A stretch of DNA of 40,352 nt from the IMG/VR virus record IMGVR_UViG_3300042988_000485, positions 1 to 40,352 of that record, one strand, 5' to 3'. A program made the position numbers and the translations under genes. Shown in pieces: positions 28,841-35,901 of this stretch (position 1 is the stretch's first letter; every line of letters begins with the position of its first letter). Under the pieces are notes generated by a model that worked only from the letters and a program-made list of their open reading frames with translations, searched no databases and was not told the DNA's origin. The stretch is from a virus.

Positions 28841-30293
28841 CGCCTATGAATTGAGTCATTTGCCAAATATAGCCCGCGCTCAGGTTGTCTACTTGGTCGT
28901 CGTGTTCTTTACCGAGCCCGTCGAACCGCATTAGCTCATCGATCCATGCGTCATTCCATGGACAGCGAACGACATGGACATGGTTCGGCGCCTCGAATAT
29001 CGGTTCTAGCGGTGTCGCCCTGGTTCCCTTGTCTCCCCGCTTGCACTGTATCGGGCTCCATGATATCTGAGGAAGCGCATTCCTGAGATAGTAGAATGCA
29101 TCCTTGGCGTCAAGCGAGACCTCTACGCCTTGCCTTACGGTAGGCCCGTCCGCTGTCACAGTAGCCTTAATCTGTCCGTCACGCTTCGCCGCATCATCCC
29201 GGAATCTTGATACTCCCGCTACCCATAAATGCGGTACGGGGTCTCCGGGTCGGCGCTCGAAACAGAGCTTCGTCCCGCTGGTATAGTCCGGGTCGTCCCC
29301 CGCCCGCTGTTTAGCCGTATGCGCCAAGTCCCATACCCTGGCCCATCGTTTCTCAGGCACTTCCGTAAGCCATTCAATGTTTCCCACATTGAAGCGCCCG
29401 CCGGTCCTCGGAAGCGGGTTGCAGTCGAAGAGGGCAGCGGCTGAATACTTTCCCAGAATGGCGTACTGGGTCTCGTACCATTGTTTCGGGTATCGTTCCT
29501 CGAATAAGTATTCGGTTGGGTACTGTCCTTCACCCTTGTAATCCTCCGCCCTGGCCGGGAAGGTCAAAAGCTCAAATCTTGGGAAGAGTGGATCTTCCTC
29601 CATCGCCTTCTTGATGCGTCCCGATATGTCGTCCTGATGCCATTGCGTAGCCAATACAATTACGATAGAAACAGGCGCGGCGCGGGTCATAAAGTCGTCC
29701 GTGAACGCCTTCCACGCGCTATCCCGTTGAACCTTGCTTTCGGCTTCCGCACGGCCCGAGCAATAGTCGTCCAGAATACCAAGAACATAGCCCGAGCCGG
29801 TCAAATGCCCTTGAAGGCCAGTAGCCATCAATCCACCGCCGGCGCTGGTTAGATAGTGGTCTTTCCGGTTGGTATCATCAGAGAGCCTGACAAGCGGGTA
29901 TAACTCGCGGTATGCGGGTGATTCTACAATCCTACGGGCTTCGGCTGAAAACTCGACCGCCTTATCGGCCGCAAAAGATACCTGCATGACCTCTGCCTTA
30001 GGGAACTCGCCCAGAAAGTGAGGGCCAAGGTGCGTTGAAACGATTTGGGACTTACCGGCTCGGGGATGAACATTGATTAGGAGGAACGTTGACCGCCCCT
30101 CCCGATAGTCTGCAATCGCTTTATCGATCCGCTCGCATATCTTCCGCGTATGAAAGCCGACAGTGAAGGGCGACATTCCCCGCCAGCACTTACGCATAAA
30201 CGCAAGATGGCTCTTCCGCGCCGTCCGCCGGTCCCGCTCCTCCGTCAATTGGAGGTACTCAATCTTCTGCTCGCGGGTGAGCGGCATACTCAT
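28833..30293 (-). CDS. Terminase large subunit, 486 aa
   Basis: The ATPase has Walker A HPRAGKS (76-82), Walker B LGILDD (171-176) and coupling motif ATQWHQDD (215-222). The C-terminal RNase H-like nuclease begins with ARVWDLAHT and contains DDPDYTSG and a final DDQVDNLSAGYIW. It pumps and cuts genome DNA with the small subunit. The start overlaps the small-subunit gene by ATGA. All key residues appear intact. Confidence 0.96.
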   Translation of the reverse strand: MSMPLTREQKIEYLQLTEERDRRTARKSHLAFMRKCWRGMSPFTVGFHTRKICERIDKAIADYREGRSTFLLINVHPRAGKSQIVSTHLGPHFLGEFPKAEVMQVSFAADKAVEFSAEARRIVESPAYRELYPLVRLSDDTNRKDHYLTSAGGGLMATGLQGHLTGSGYVLGILDDYCSGRAEAESKVQRDSAWKAFTDDFMTRAAPVSIVIVLATQWHQDDISGRIKKAMEEDPLFPRFELLTFPARAEDYKGEGQYPTEYLFEERYPKQWYETQYAILGKYSAAALFDCNPLPRTGGRFNVGNIEWLTEVPEKRWARVWDLAHTAKQRAGDDPDYTSGTKLCFERRPGDPVPHLWVAGVSRFRDDAAKRDGQIKATVTADGPTVRQGVEVSLDAKDAFYYLRNALPQISWSPIQCKRGDKGTRATPLEPIFEAPNHVHVVRCPWNDAWIDELMRFDGLGKEHDDQVDNLSAGYIWQMTQFIGGG

Positions 30294-30688
30294 TCGCCCG
30301 CCTTTAGCTCCGCTATCCGCCTATCGAGGTCGGTATCCGTCAAATCGGAGTACTGAATCGGCCCGCCATTCGGCCCGCTTATCTCGTGCGCGTCCCGATA
30401 TTCATCATGATTCTTTAGCCAGAATATAGCGCCTGTACATGCAGTGTAGGCTAACCGCTCCTCCCAAAACTCCTTAATCCTGGCTTTAGCGTCTTTAATG
30501 AGGTAAGAATAATCCTCTTTCTTTTCGTTGTCTGCTAGGCTCTGCCTACTGGTATATCCAAGCGCCCGGGCGAGGCCGGTCATTGTGGGGGGCTTATCGG
30601 CTCCGTCTTTGACTTCAAGTGATAGAAAATATGCATCTATTGCGGCTTCTAATTCTTCCGGGCTGTTAATCTTAGAAGGTCTTCCCAT
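30290..30688 (-). CDS. Terminase small subunit, 132 aa (possibly leaderless mRNA)
   Basis: MGRPSKINSPEELEAAIDAY, TMTGLARALGYTSRQSLADN (helix-turn-helix) and GAIFWLKNHDEYRD are typical of terminase small subunits that recognise the packaging site. No ribosome binding site precedes the ATG, and the promoter at 30697-30725 would start transcription 1-3 nt before it, so the mRNA may be leaderless. It overlaps the large-subunit gene by ATGA. Confidence 0.9.
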   Translation of the reverse strand: MGRPSKINSPEELEAAIDAYFLSLEVKDGADKPPTMTGLARALGYTSRQSLADNEKKEDYSYLIKDAKARIKEFWEERLAYTACTGAIFWLKNHDEYRDAHEISGPNGGPIQYSDLTDTDLDRRIAELKAGE

Positions 30689-30696
30689 AGTCTGCC

Positions 30697-30725
30697 ATCA
30701 TAAACGATTTTCAGTTATATGTCAA
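30697..30725 (-). promoter_or_regulatory. Sigma70-like promoter P30697 (terminase genes)
   Basis: On the minus strand there are TTGACA (30725-30720), a 17-bp spacer and TATGAT (30702-30697). The predicted start at about 30690 is adjacent to the ATG of the terminase small subunit. The AATCGTTTATGATGGC core is shared with P26162. Confidence 0.82.
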
Positions 30726-30732
30726 GCTATAG

Positions 30733-30828
30733 GAAAGCCCCTTACGGGGGCGGGTCGGCGGCGTGGTAGCCTATAGGCCGTGCCGCAAGGAGGGGGATGG
30801 TGGCATCCGAAGGGCGAATGCTTGACCC
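30733..30828 (-). ncRNA. Candidate short untranslated RNA / packaging-site region upstream of terminase
   Basis: The promoter at 30829-30857 would transcribe about 90 nt with no reading frame. That stretch carries a GGAUG-CCAC-CAUCC hairpin, a GCGGC/GCCGC stem, and a GCCCC-CGUAA-GGGGC hairpin followed by UUUCC (terminator-like, weak). Being directly upstream of terS, the DNA could alternatively hold the cos or pac site. It shares GGGGGATGGTGGC and CCCTTACGGG with the 5.7-kb non-coding region. Confidence 0.4.
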
Positions 30829-30857
30829 ATCTTATCCCTATTCCCTTTATCCGTCAA
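30829..30857 (-). promoter_or_regulatory. Sigma70-like promoter P30829
   Basis: On the minus strand there are TTGACG (30857-30852), a 17-bp spacer and TAAGAT (30834-30829). It begins 6 bp after the stop of the 58-aa gene and is followed by about 100 bp without a gene before P30697. Confidence 0.65.
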
Positions 30858-30862
30858 GCCGT

Positions 30863-31039
30863 TTAGCGAGATATGGCATTCTCCCCCCTATAGCCTGGAA
30901 ACTGAGCGTCTAGCTCGATCCTTGCGGCTGCTATGTCTAGCTCTTCTTGGCTTAACTGCCATTTGTAATCACCAAACAATGCCTCGATAGATACGCGCAT
31001 TGCTTCTCGAATGTCATCATTAAGCGATTCGCAGGTCAT
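30863..31039 (-). CDS. Small hypothetical protein, 58 aa
   Basis: MTCESLNDDIREAMRVSIEA ... LSQEELDIAAARIELDAQFP is an acidic helical protein. AAAAGGTGGGCAGATAA precedes the ATG at 31039. It is the last gene of the accessory block before the terminase promoter region. Not recognised. Confidence 0.7.
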   Translation of the reverse strand: MTCESLNDDIREAMRVSIEALFGDYKWQLSQEELDIAAARIELDAQFPGYRGENAISR

Positions 31040-31054
31040 TTATCTGCCCACCTT

Positions 31055-31309
31055 TTACTTGCCCATTTTGCTAGACCTTTCTCCCGGCTTCGGGAAGATG
31101 GTGTCTTGAGCTTGCCCAAGGTCTATCGCAGTTTTTATAGCCTCTTGCAATGTCATGGTCGTGAACATACCAGCCCTAAACGCCACATTCCACGGGCTAA
31201 CAGATACGACGCCATAATGTTCGGGCTTGTCCTCCTTATGCGTTCCCGGCCTCTCCCATATCCCCGCCGCGTACATCTGCTCTTCTATGCTGATCTTAGG
31301 CTTCTTCAT
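31055..31309 (-). CDS. Hypothetical protein (paralogue of the gene at 32255), 84 aa
   Basis: The N-terminus MKKPKISIEEQMYAAGIWER closely matches MKRKPLISIEDQLAHLGGLW of the gene at 32255-32449; the remaining parts differ. GAGGCG lies four bases before the ATG at 31309; an ATG at 31321 is possible. It overlaps the upstream gene by 14 nt. The shared short N-terminal segment may be a docking or DNA-binding motif; the function is unknown. Confidence 0.75.
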   Translation of the reverse strand: MKKPKISIEEQMYAAGIWERPGTHKEDKPEHYGVVSVSPWNVAFRAGMFTTMTLQEAIKTAIDLGQAQDTIFPKPGERSSKMGK

Positions 31310-31490
31310 ATTTCGCCTCATCGTACCCTAAAATAACGTTACGAATCGGACAGTCTCGGTGAATCCTTCTGGCGCATTCTGTTGGCAAAGGGAATGCCTG
31401 CTTTTCGCACCACCCTGTACAATAAGCATCCGCCGCGATCTTGCGCCCCATATTCGCCCATTCACCACGCAACGATTCAGCCTTGCTCAT
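31296..31490 (-). CDS. Hypothetical Cys-containing protein, 64 aa
   Basis: MSKAESLRGEWANMGRKIAA, then YCTGWCEKQAFPLPTECARR and HRDCPIRNVIL: four Cys that could form a small metal site. GGCGAAGAA precedes the ATG. It overlaps both neighbours. Not recognised. Confidence 0.7.
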   Translation of the reverse strand: MSKAESLRGEWANMGRKIAADAYCTGWCEKQAFPLPTECARRIHRDCPIRNVILGYDEAKYEEA

Positions 31491-31705
31491 TTCTTCGCCT
31501 CCCCATACTCCGCCGCGATTTCCTCGAATGCCTCTTGGACGCTTCCGGGCGCGTAGCCTATCCCTAGCATGAATCGTCGGACTTGGTTCAAAAACTCCGT
31601 TGCGGTCGTGTCATTATCGATCCATACTTCTAGATGTTCGTCGTTTTGTTCGCCTAATTCGTCGTGGAAGTTATAGACCAGGGTTGTCCGGTTATTGTCC
31701 ATCAT
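31487..31705 (-). CDS. Hypothetical acidic protein, 72 aa
   Basis: MMDNNRTTLVYNFHDELGEQ ... EVWIDNDTTATEFLNQVRRF: a small alpha/beta protein, acidic at the C-terminus. GGAGGAATGATGG gives a strong ribosome binding site at a double ATG overlapping the upstream TGA. Function unknown. Confidence 0.75.
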   Translation of the reverse strand: MMDNNRTTLVYNFHDELGEQNDEHLEVWIDNDTTATEFLNQVRRFMLGIGYAPGSVQEAFEEIAAEYGEAKK

Positions 31706-32064
31706 TCCTCCCTAGCCTCCGCCACTATGCCATCAGGCCCATATAATGGCTCGCTTATGCTTATCTCAACTACTGGCCTTTCAGACCCATCAGGCATAAT
31801 CTGATTAATCCCTTCTAACGTCTTTTTTGTGAATGCTTTCCAGCTATAAAGCTCATTACCCATTATCACTGCATCATCATTGATAGGCTCAATGCCTTTT
31901 TCGGTACATCTCATGCGAACCATGATCGATATTCCATGTTTCATACATAGATCAGCGATACGATTTGCAAGCCGCTTTTTAGCTGATTCATATGGCGGTC
32001 TTGCAGGTTGGTCATCTGGATAATAATCTGCATTAAGTGAGCGCATGTAAAACTCGCCCATCAT
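31702..32064 (-). CDS. Hypothetical protein, 120 aa
   Basis: MMGEFYMRSLNADYYPDDQP ... with a basic helix (YESAKKRLANRIADLCMKHG) and a beta-rich second half. The double ATG at 32064 follows GTGGGAAGA and overlaps the preceding stop; a longer form from 32127 would overlap the upstream gene by 67 nt. No family is recognised. Confidence 0.75.
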   Translation of the reverse strand: MMGEFYMRSLNADYYPDDQPARPPYESAKKRLANRIADLCMKHGISIMVRMRCTEKGIEPINDDAVIMGNELYSWKAFTKKTLEGINQIMPDGSERPVVEISISEPLYGPDGIVAEAREE

Positions 32065-32258
32065 TCTTCCCACTCGAACACGTACGGCGCGCTCTGGCCT
32101 ACCGGATGCCGCCCACGCTTGCCCCACATCTCTACTCGTGTAGTCCCCTTCTTGCGGGTCTTGGCGGTCCTCACGGCTTGAGGCTCTAAGAAGTTAGCGA
32201 TGGCCGCAGCTTCTAGAGTGTCGTATTCTATCCCGTTGCATATTGTCTTCGTTTTCAT
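32061..32258 (-). CDS. Small basic protein, 65 aa
   Basis: MKTKTICNGIEYDTLEAAAI ... LEPQAVRTAKTRKKGTTRVE: a helical segment followed by a strongly basic stretch, as in small phage DNA-binding proteins. GTAGGGCTAA precedes the ATG, which overlaps the upstream stop. It is a DNA-binding candidate from composition only. Confidence 0.7.
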   Translation of the reverse strand: MKTKTICNGIEYDTLEAAAIANFLEPQAVRTAKTRKKGTTRVEMWGKRGRHPVGQSAPYVFEWEE

Positions 32259-32449
32259 TTAGCCCTACTTATGTCTACGATGATTGTGGGGAGTCCTTTC
32301 CCATCGTACCCATGCCCGACAATTAAAGACTCAAACGAAACAGGCTTGTTCAATAAATTGGTAACGGATATTTTCAAGCCCTTCTTTTCCCACAGCCCGC
32401 CCAAGTGCGCAAGCTGGTCCTCTATGCTGATAAGGGGTTTGCGCTTCAT
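32255..32449 (-). CDS. Hypothetical protein (paralogue of the gene at 31055), 64 aa
   Basis: It shares the N-terminal ISIEDQL...GLWEKKG block with the gene at 31055-31309, then diverges into a beta-rich end (GLPTIIVDISRAK). The ATG at 32449 overlaps the lipoprotein stop (ATGA). Function unknown. Confidence 0.75.
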   Translation of the reverse strand: MKRKPLISIEDQLAHLGGLWEKKGLKISVTNLLNKPVSFESLIVGHGYDGKGLPTIIVDISRAK

Positions 32450-32718
32450 TCGGCGACTCCATCCACCCACTGCGTAGTGGACTTCCCATTTGACGAAGTT
32501 TGTTTTTGCGGCAAAAAACTACCTTCCCCGATTGAAAAATATCTATGATAACCCGCATCATAGAACCGATAGATTTTTACCCCATCTATTTCAAAAAGAA
32601 ACTCTACTTCAAAGTTCGCGTCCGTACCCGTTTTTACCCCAGCCGACACTCCGGGCTTAGCACATGAGCCAAGAATAACTAACGCAATAACCATGAATAA
32701 CATAAATACTCGCTTCAT
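32446..32718 (-). CDS. Small lipoprotein, 90 aa (DUF4884-like)
   Basis: The signal peptide MKRVFMLFMVIALVILGSC ends in a lipobox LGSC with Cys19, so the mature protein should be lipid-anchored on the cell envelope. The mature part (FEVEFLFEIDGVKIYRFYDA, then YHRYFSIGE) resembles a small phage/bacterial lipoprotein family I recall as DUF4884. GGAGGAATCT precedes the ATG at 32718. Superinfection exclusion (a surface lipoprotein blocking receptors) is a plausible role; an outer-membrane spanin is less likely, since the lysis genes are far away. Confidence 0.8.
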   Translation of the reverse strand: MKRVFMLFMVIALVILGSCAKPGVSAGVKTGTDANFEVEFLFEIDGVKIYRFYDAGYHRYFSIGEGSFLPQKQTSSNGKSTTQWVDGVAE

Positions 32719-32954
32719 AGATTCCTCCATCCTTCCCGGGCCTTCCCGGTCTGCACAAGATCCATGAGCCATTCCAGCCGCGAAAATCTAGCCGCCTTTT
32801 GCTTCTCGTCCTCGTACTCGGTCCCGCAATCCTTGCACCTTGAATATTCTTGCATCGAGGTACCGGCGAAGGTCTGCTTCCCCTTGTCGGCTGAATACTC
32901 TACGCGCCTTGATAGTATATCACGGTTCGCCGATCCGCACTTGGGGCAGGTCAT
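32715..32954 (-). CDS. Zinc-ribbon protein, 79 aa
   Basis: MTCPKCGSANRDILSRRVEY and YSRCKDCGTEYEDEK supply two CxxC pairs, a four-Cys zinc ribbon. The rest is a charged helix. The ATG at 32954 overlaps the upstream TGA (ATGA); an ATG at 32966 is possible. Proteins of this type in phages are usually of unknown function. Confidence 0.75.
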   Translation of the reverse strand: MTCPKCGSANRDILSRRVEYSADKGKQTFAGTSMQEYSRCKDCGTEYEDEKQKAARFSRLEWLMDLVQTGKAREGWRNL

Positions 32955-33136
32955 AACATTGTCCATATCATGGCAATAATGGAAAACACTGTTCCAGAAG
33001 CCATAAAAACAAACATGCAAATAGCAATGACCATCCGAAATGGTTTTTCACATATCCACGCATGGAATGATGCCATAGTGCCCCACACTAATGCCCATAA
33101 CACTAAAAAAGTCAGAGCCATTTTAGCGGCTATCAT
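32951..33136 (-). CDS. Two-pass membrane protein, 61 aa
   Basis: Two hydrophobic helices (MALTFLVLWALVWGTMASF and MVIAICMFVFMASGTVFSII) are joined by the short loop HAWICEKPFR. It is coupled to both neighbours by ATGA. It is a small inner-membrane protein of unknown role; it is unlikely to be the main holin because it lies in the early block. Confidence 0.75.
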   Translation of the reverse strand: MIAAKMALTFLVLWALVWGTMASFHAWICEKPFRMVIAICMFVFMASGTVFSIIAMIWTML

Positions 33137-33711
33137 ATTTTCAGCTCCGGGATATCGAGCGCCTTTGCTAGGTAGACCTCATCCCGTGCGCCGCGTGATT
33201 CTTCCCATCCTGGCAGTAAGTAGATAAAATCGCAATCGCACATGGCTATAAGGTCTTCGCGCATATAGTCGCTCCGCTGTTTGTATTTTGAAACCACGCT
33301 TAATTCAGTAGGCATGACAGGATCATATCCCAAAAGCGTCAATGTCCCCCGAGCGGCCGCGAACTCGGCTTGATACGTCGCCTCATGCCCGGTTATCGGC
33401 CCGCTGATGTAAACCTTCTTCTTCGGCGTCCTTGGCTGCATGTCGAACCAATGGGCGAAGAGTAGGCAGCATATCGCATGGGCTAAATGTGGGAGCCCTG
33501 ATTCCTTGTCGATGATACGTCCGAGCGCATAGGCGATGATATGCCGGAGTGCCGCGCTCTTGTATCGCCGCTTCGAGTCCGGCACCCGTTTCCAGTTGTC
33601 CGGCTCGTACTTCTTGGCCCCATGCTCTAGCACACGCACCACGTCCTCTAGGGCGTCGAATGGCATAAGGGACCAATCTGCTTTTCCAAAGTCGTACTTA
33701 ACGCCGTCCAT
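33133..33711 (-). CDS. Two-domain nucleotide hydrolase: dATP/dGTP diphosphohydrolase-like plus DUF4406, 192 aa
   Basis: Residues 1-93 match the phage dATP/dGTP diphosphohydrolase N-terminal family (DUF5664): KYDFGKADWSLMPFDALEDV, HGAKKYEPDNWKRV, SGLPHLAHAICCLLFA. Residues 98-192 match DUF4406, related to nucleoside 2-deoxyribosyltransferases: KVYISGPITGHEATYQAEFA, MREDLIAMCDCDFIYLLPGW, RDEVYLAKAL. The two steps could turn a dNTP into dNMP and then free base. No PurZ gene is present, so there is no evidence for a 2-aminoadenine genome. The start overlaps the 75-aa gene. Confidence 0.85.
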   Translation of the reverse strand: MDGVKYDFGKADWSLMPFDALEDVVRVLEHGAKKYEPDNWKRVPDSKRRYKSAALRHIIAYALGRIIDKESGLPHLAHAICCLLFAHWFDMQPRTPKKKVYISGPITGHEATYQAEFAAARGTLTLLGYDPVMPTELSVVSKYKQRSDYMREDLIAMCDCDFIYLLPGWEESRGARDEVYLAKALDIPELKI

Positions 33712-33925
33712 CGTATCCGCCCTCCTCTACCTCATCGAACAGGTCCGCACCTTTTATTACCGCTGTAGGCTTGTTATCCCTGAATAACGCCGCACAGGTC
33801 GCTATCGTGTCCCGCACCGATTCCGCCGCGAGCGCCTGGATGACGTGCTCGGGCTTTATAAAGTACCGCCGGGCTATGTCGTCGATCATCTTGGACGCTT
33901 CTCGGGTTATCTCTTCACGGGTCAT
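33698..33925 (-). CDS. Hypothetical helical protein, 75 aa
   Basis: MTREEITREASKMIDDIARR, FIKPEHVIQALAAESV and an acidic end (ADLFDEVEEGGYDGRR). The ATG at 33925 overlaps the TGA of the 27-aa membrane peptide (ATGA); the frame is open upstream to 33952 but those bases encode the peptide. No family is recognised. Confidence 0.7.
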   Translation of the reverse strand: MTREEITREASKMIDDIARRYFIKPEHVIQALAAESVRDTIATCAALFRDNKPTAVIKGADLFDEVEEGGYDGRR

Positions 33926-34005
33926 CGATTCTGCATCCATTTTATGATACATAATACTAAAATACCTCCAGCGATCCCGATTAAAAGGCTTAGTACATAT
34001 GTCAT
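33922..34005 (-). CDS. Micro-membrane protein, 27 aa
   Basis: The short frame MTYVLSLLIGIAGGILVLCI plus IKWMQNR is one transmembrane helix with a basic cytoplasmic end. GGGGGAGAG lies directly before the ATG, which overlaps the end of the 168-aa gene, and its TGA overlaps the next ATG. The perfect packing argues it is a real gene; the function is unknown. Confidence 0.65.
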   Translation of the reverse strand: MTYVLSLLIGIAGGILVLCIIKWMQNR

Positions 34006-34508
34006 CTCTCCCCCTTCTCCATCCCTTCTAGAATCTCTTGGAAGGCCTTTGTATTGACGCCGACCTGTAGCATTTCGTTCTTCACGCTGTCGATGGTCCG
34101 GCTTCTCTCACGCTTAGAATAATCCGTCCAGCTCTTGAGCCGCCCGAATATCATTTCCTTCCGCCTCGGGCTTGTCCTAATCTCCTCCGGGATTTCCTCT
34201 AGTGTTTTTACCTTGCGCGCTACCGGCTTCCCGTCTTCGACCGTAGCGTAGAAGTACATCTCGAAACCGGCCCCGAGTTTTTGCTTTATTATGTCCCGAA
34301 ACTCGCTCCATGTCGCGCCCTGCTTGTATCCAGACCCTGGATAAGACCACATCCCGGAATTATAGTAGCACGTCACAAGCGCATGGAACGTCCTTCGTTG
34401 CGCCGCCGTTCCTGTAGCTACATCGTCAAGAGCATAAATCCTGCCCACGATAGGCTCGTCCTTCGAGAGGGCTATATACTCACCGTCGGGCAGGATCTGG
34501 ATTGTCAA
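34002..34508 (-). CDS. Hypothetical protein of the recombination module, 168 aa
   Basis: MTIQILPDGEYIALSKDEPI, RRTFHALVTCYYNSGMWSYP, EFRDIIKQKLGAGFEMYFYA and a basic end (RRKEMIFGRLKSWTDYSKRE). It is coupled to the coiled-coil gene by ATGA. Genes in this position, after SSAP and SSB, are often recombination accessory proteins, but I cannot name a family. Confidence 0.75.
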   Translation of the reverse strand: MTIQILPDGEYIALSKDEPIVGRIYALDDVATGTAAQRRTFHALVTCYYNSGMWSYPGSGYKQGATWSEFRDIIKQKLGAGFEMYFYATVEDGKPVARKVKTLEEIPEEIRTSPRRKEMIFGRLKSWTDYSKRERSRTIDSVKNEMLQVGVNTKAFQEILEGMEKGER

Positions 34509-35488
34509 AGCTTGATGCTCGCCTCTGATTTAATAGCGGCAACCTGCTTTATGATGCACTCAATAAGGCGCTTCGCTTCCGGGCTTTTAACGGCGGGAAT
34601 CGCGATTGCCTCAAGAGCCACAACGTAAGCAAGCACCTTCTCGCGGTCACCAGCCATAGCGGCCTTCGCATCAGCGTCAGCCTTTGCCCTGGCTATCCTT
34701 GACTCCTCTTGCGCCTTTTCCTTTGCTGCCTTCGCCTCGGCTTCCGCCTTTGCGGATAACTCTTTGCGGACTCGTTCGGTTTCTTCTTGCGCTTGCCGTA
34801 TTAATGCTTCTTGTTTATCGCGTTCCGCCCTAATCTCGGCTTCCTTGGCCTTCGCCTCGGCTTCCGCTTTTGCGGCCTCAGCCTTAAGCCTGATATTTTC
34901 TTCGGCTATCCGAGCGCGTTCTATCTCCTCTTCTGCGGCGCGCGCCGCCATTTCCTCTGCCTCTTTGCGCGCCTTCTCTTCACGAGCCTCGAAAGCTACC
35001 CGCGAATCCTCCAATAGCCGAGCAAAAGCCTCGTCGGTTAATGTCCCAACCGCGTACACCGTCCCGCAATCTGGGCAATACTTTTCTAGCTGGCTTATTC
35101 TGTCTTCGGTTATTTTTTGTATACGAGCCTCCTCTTGCCGTTCTACAAACTTCTCCTTTTCTAACAAGTCATTTTCGATCGGCTTCGTTACGCCTTCAAT
35201 CAAATTATATATTGCATCAATAAATCGGCCTTCCACAAGAATATTTTCTTTCAATTTTTTCCTAGTGGCTTCGGCCGCGCATCTAATTTCCCGAAGTTGT
35301 AACCGCCCCGACCTCGCTAAAGCCATTTCAGCCTTCTGCGATACGTTGGTAATAACTAATCCTCGGGTTTTTTCTTCCCATTCTGCGGCCTGAGTAAAGA
35401 ACTCAGTGAATGCGTCAAGAACGGTTTGCGCTTTCGTTCTTTCCATTCCACTTTTTTCTACGATAACCGCAAGCTCTTTCGTTTCCAT
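34505..35488 (-). CDS. Long coiled-coil protein of the recombination module, 327 aa
   Basis: A helical N-terminal domain (res. 1-130) contains LQLREIRCAAEATRKKLKEN. A CPDCGTVYAVG motif (about 138-148) and a very long Ala/Glu/Lys coiled coil (about 165-275) follow, then a short helical end. Similar proteins sit beside phage single-strand annealing proteins. It may act as a recombination or replication accessory. No catalytic motif is seen. Confidence 0.75.
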   Translation of the reverse strand: METKELAVIVEKSGMERTKAQTVLDAFTEFFTQAAEWEEKTRGLVITNVSQKAEMALARSGRLQLREIRCAAEATRKKLKENILVEGRFIDAIYNLIEGVTKPIENDLLEKEKFVERQEEARIQKITEDRISQLEKYCPDCGTVYAVGTLTDEAFARLLEDSRVAFEAREEKARKEAEEMAARAAEEEIERARIAEENIRLKAEAAKAEAEAKAKEAEIRAERDKQEALIRQAQEETERVRKELSAKAEAEAKAAKEKAQEESRIARAKADADAKAAMAGDREKVLAYVVALEAIAIPAVKSPEAKRLIECIIKQVAAIKSEASIKL

Positions 35489-35514
35489 TATTCCCCCTTA
35501 TATGCGCATGATAA

Positions 35515-35901
35515 TCAAAAAGGTATTCCCTCATCTTCGCGCGCGGGAACGTCGGCCGCCTGAGTCTCACCCGATTTCGTAACCGGCTTGAACTCGACAT
35601 GCTCCGCGACTACGATGATTTTAGATTGCGCCTTTCCTTCGGTCGTCGTCCATCGATTCTGTTTAAGCCGTCCAACGACGCGAACTCCGCGCCCCTTCTC
35701 AAGCCTTCCGCAATTCTCCGCAAGCTTCCCCCAGGTCTCGCAATCGAAGAATGAGACTTCCTTTTCCCATTCCTCGCCCTTCTTAAATGACCGATTCGTA
35801 GCGATTGAGAATGCACAGACCGCCGTACCGCTATTAGTATACTTGACCTCCGGGTCTCGCGTGAGATTGCCTTCTAGCAAAACAGAATTAAGATTATTCA
35901 T
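35515..35901 (-). CDS. ssb: Single-stranded DNA-binding protein, 128 aa
   Basis: The OB-fold begins [20 protein letters not shown], continues YTNSGTAVCAFSIATNRSFK, FFDCETWGKLAENC and GVRVVGRLKQNRW, and ends with the acidic tip DEGIPF that recruits partners. It coats ssDNA in replication and recombination. The ATG at 35901 overlaps the annealing-protein stop (TAATG); longer starts have no ribosome binding site. Short compared with bacterial SSB (about 170 aa) but normal for phages. Confidence 0.95.
   Translation of the reverse strand: MNNLNSVLLEGNLTRDPEVKYTNSGTAVCAFSIATNRSFKKGEEWEKEVSFFDCETWGKLAENCGRLEKGRGVRVVGRLKQNRWTTTEGKAQSKIIVVAEHVEFKPVTKSGETQAADVPAREDEGIPF

Noticed and set aside
33133-33711. 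Evidence for a 2-aminoadenine (Z) genome
   Set aside because: The diphosphohydrolase-like domain alone is not enough; PurZ and DatZ homologues are not present.
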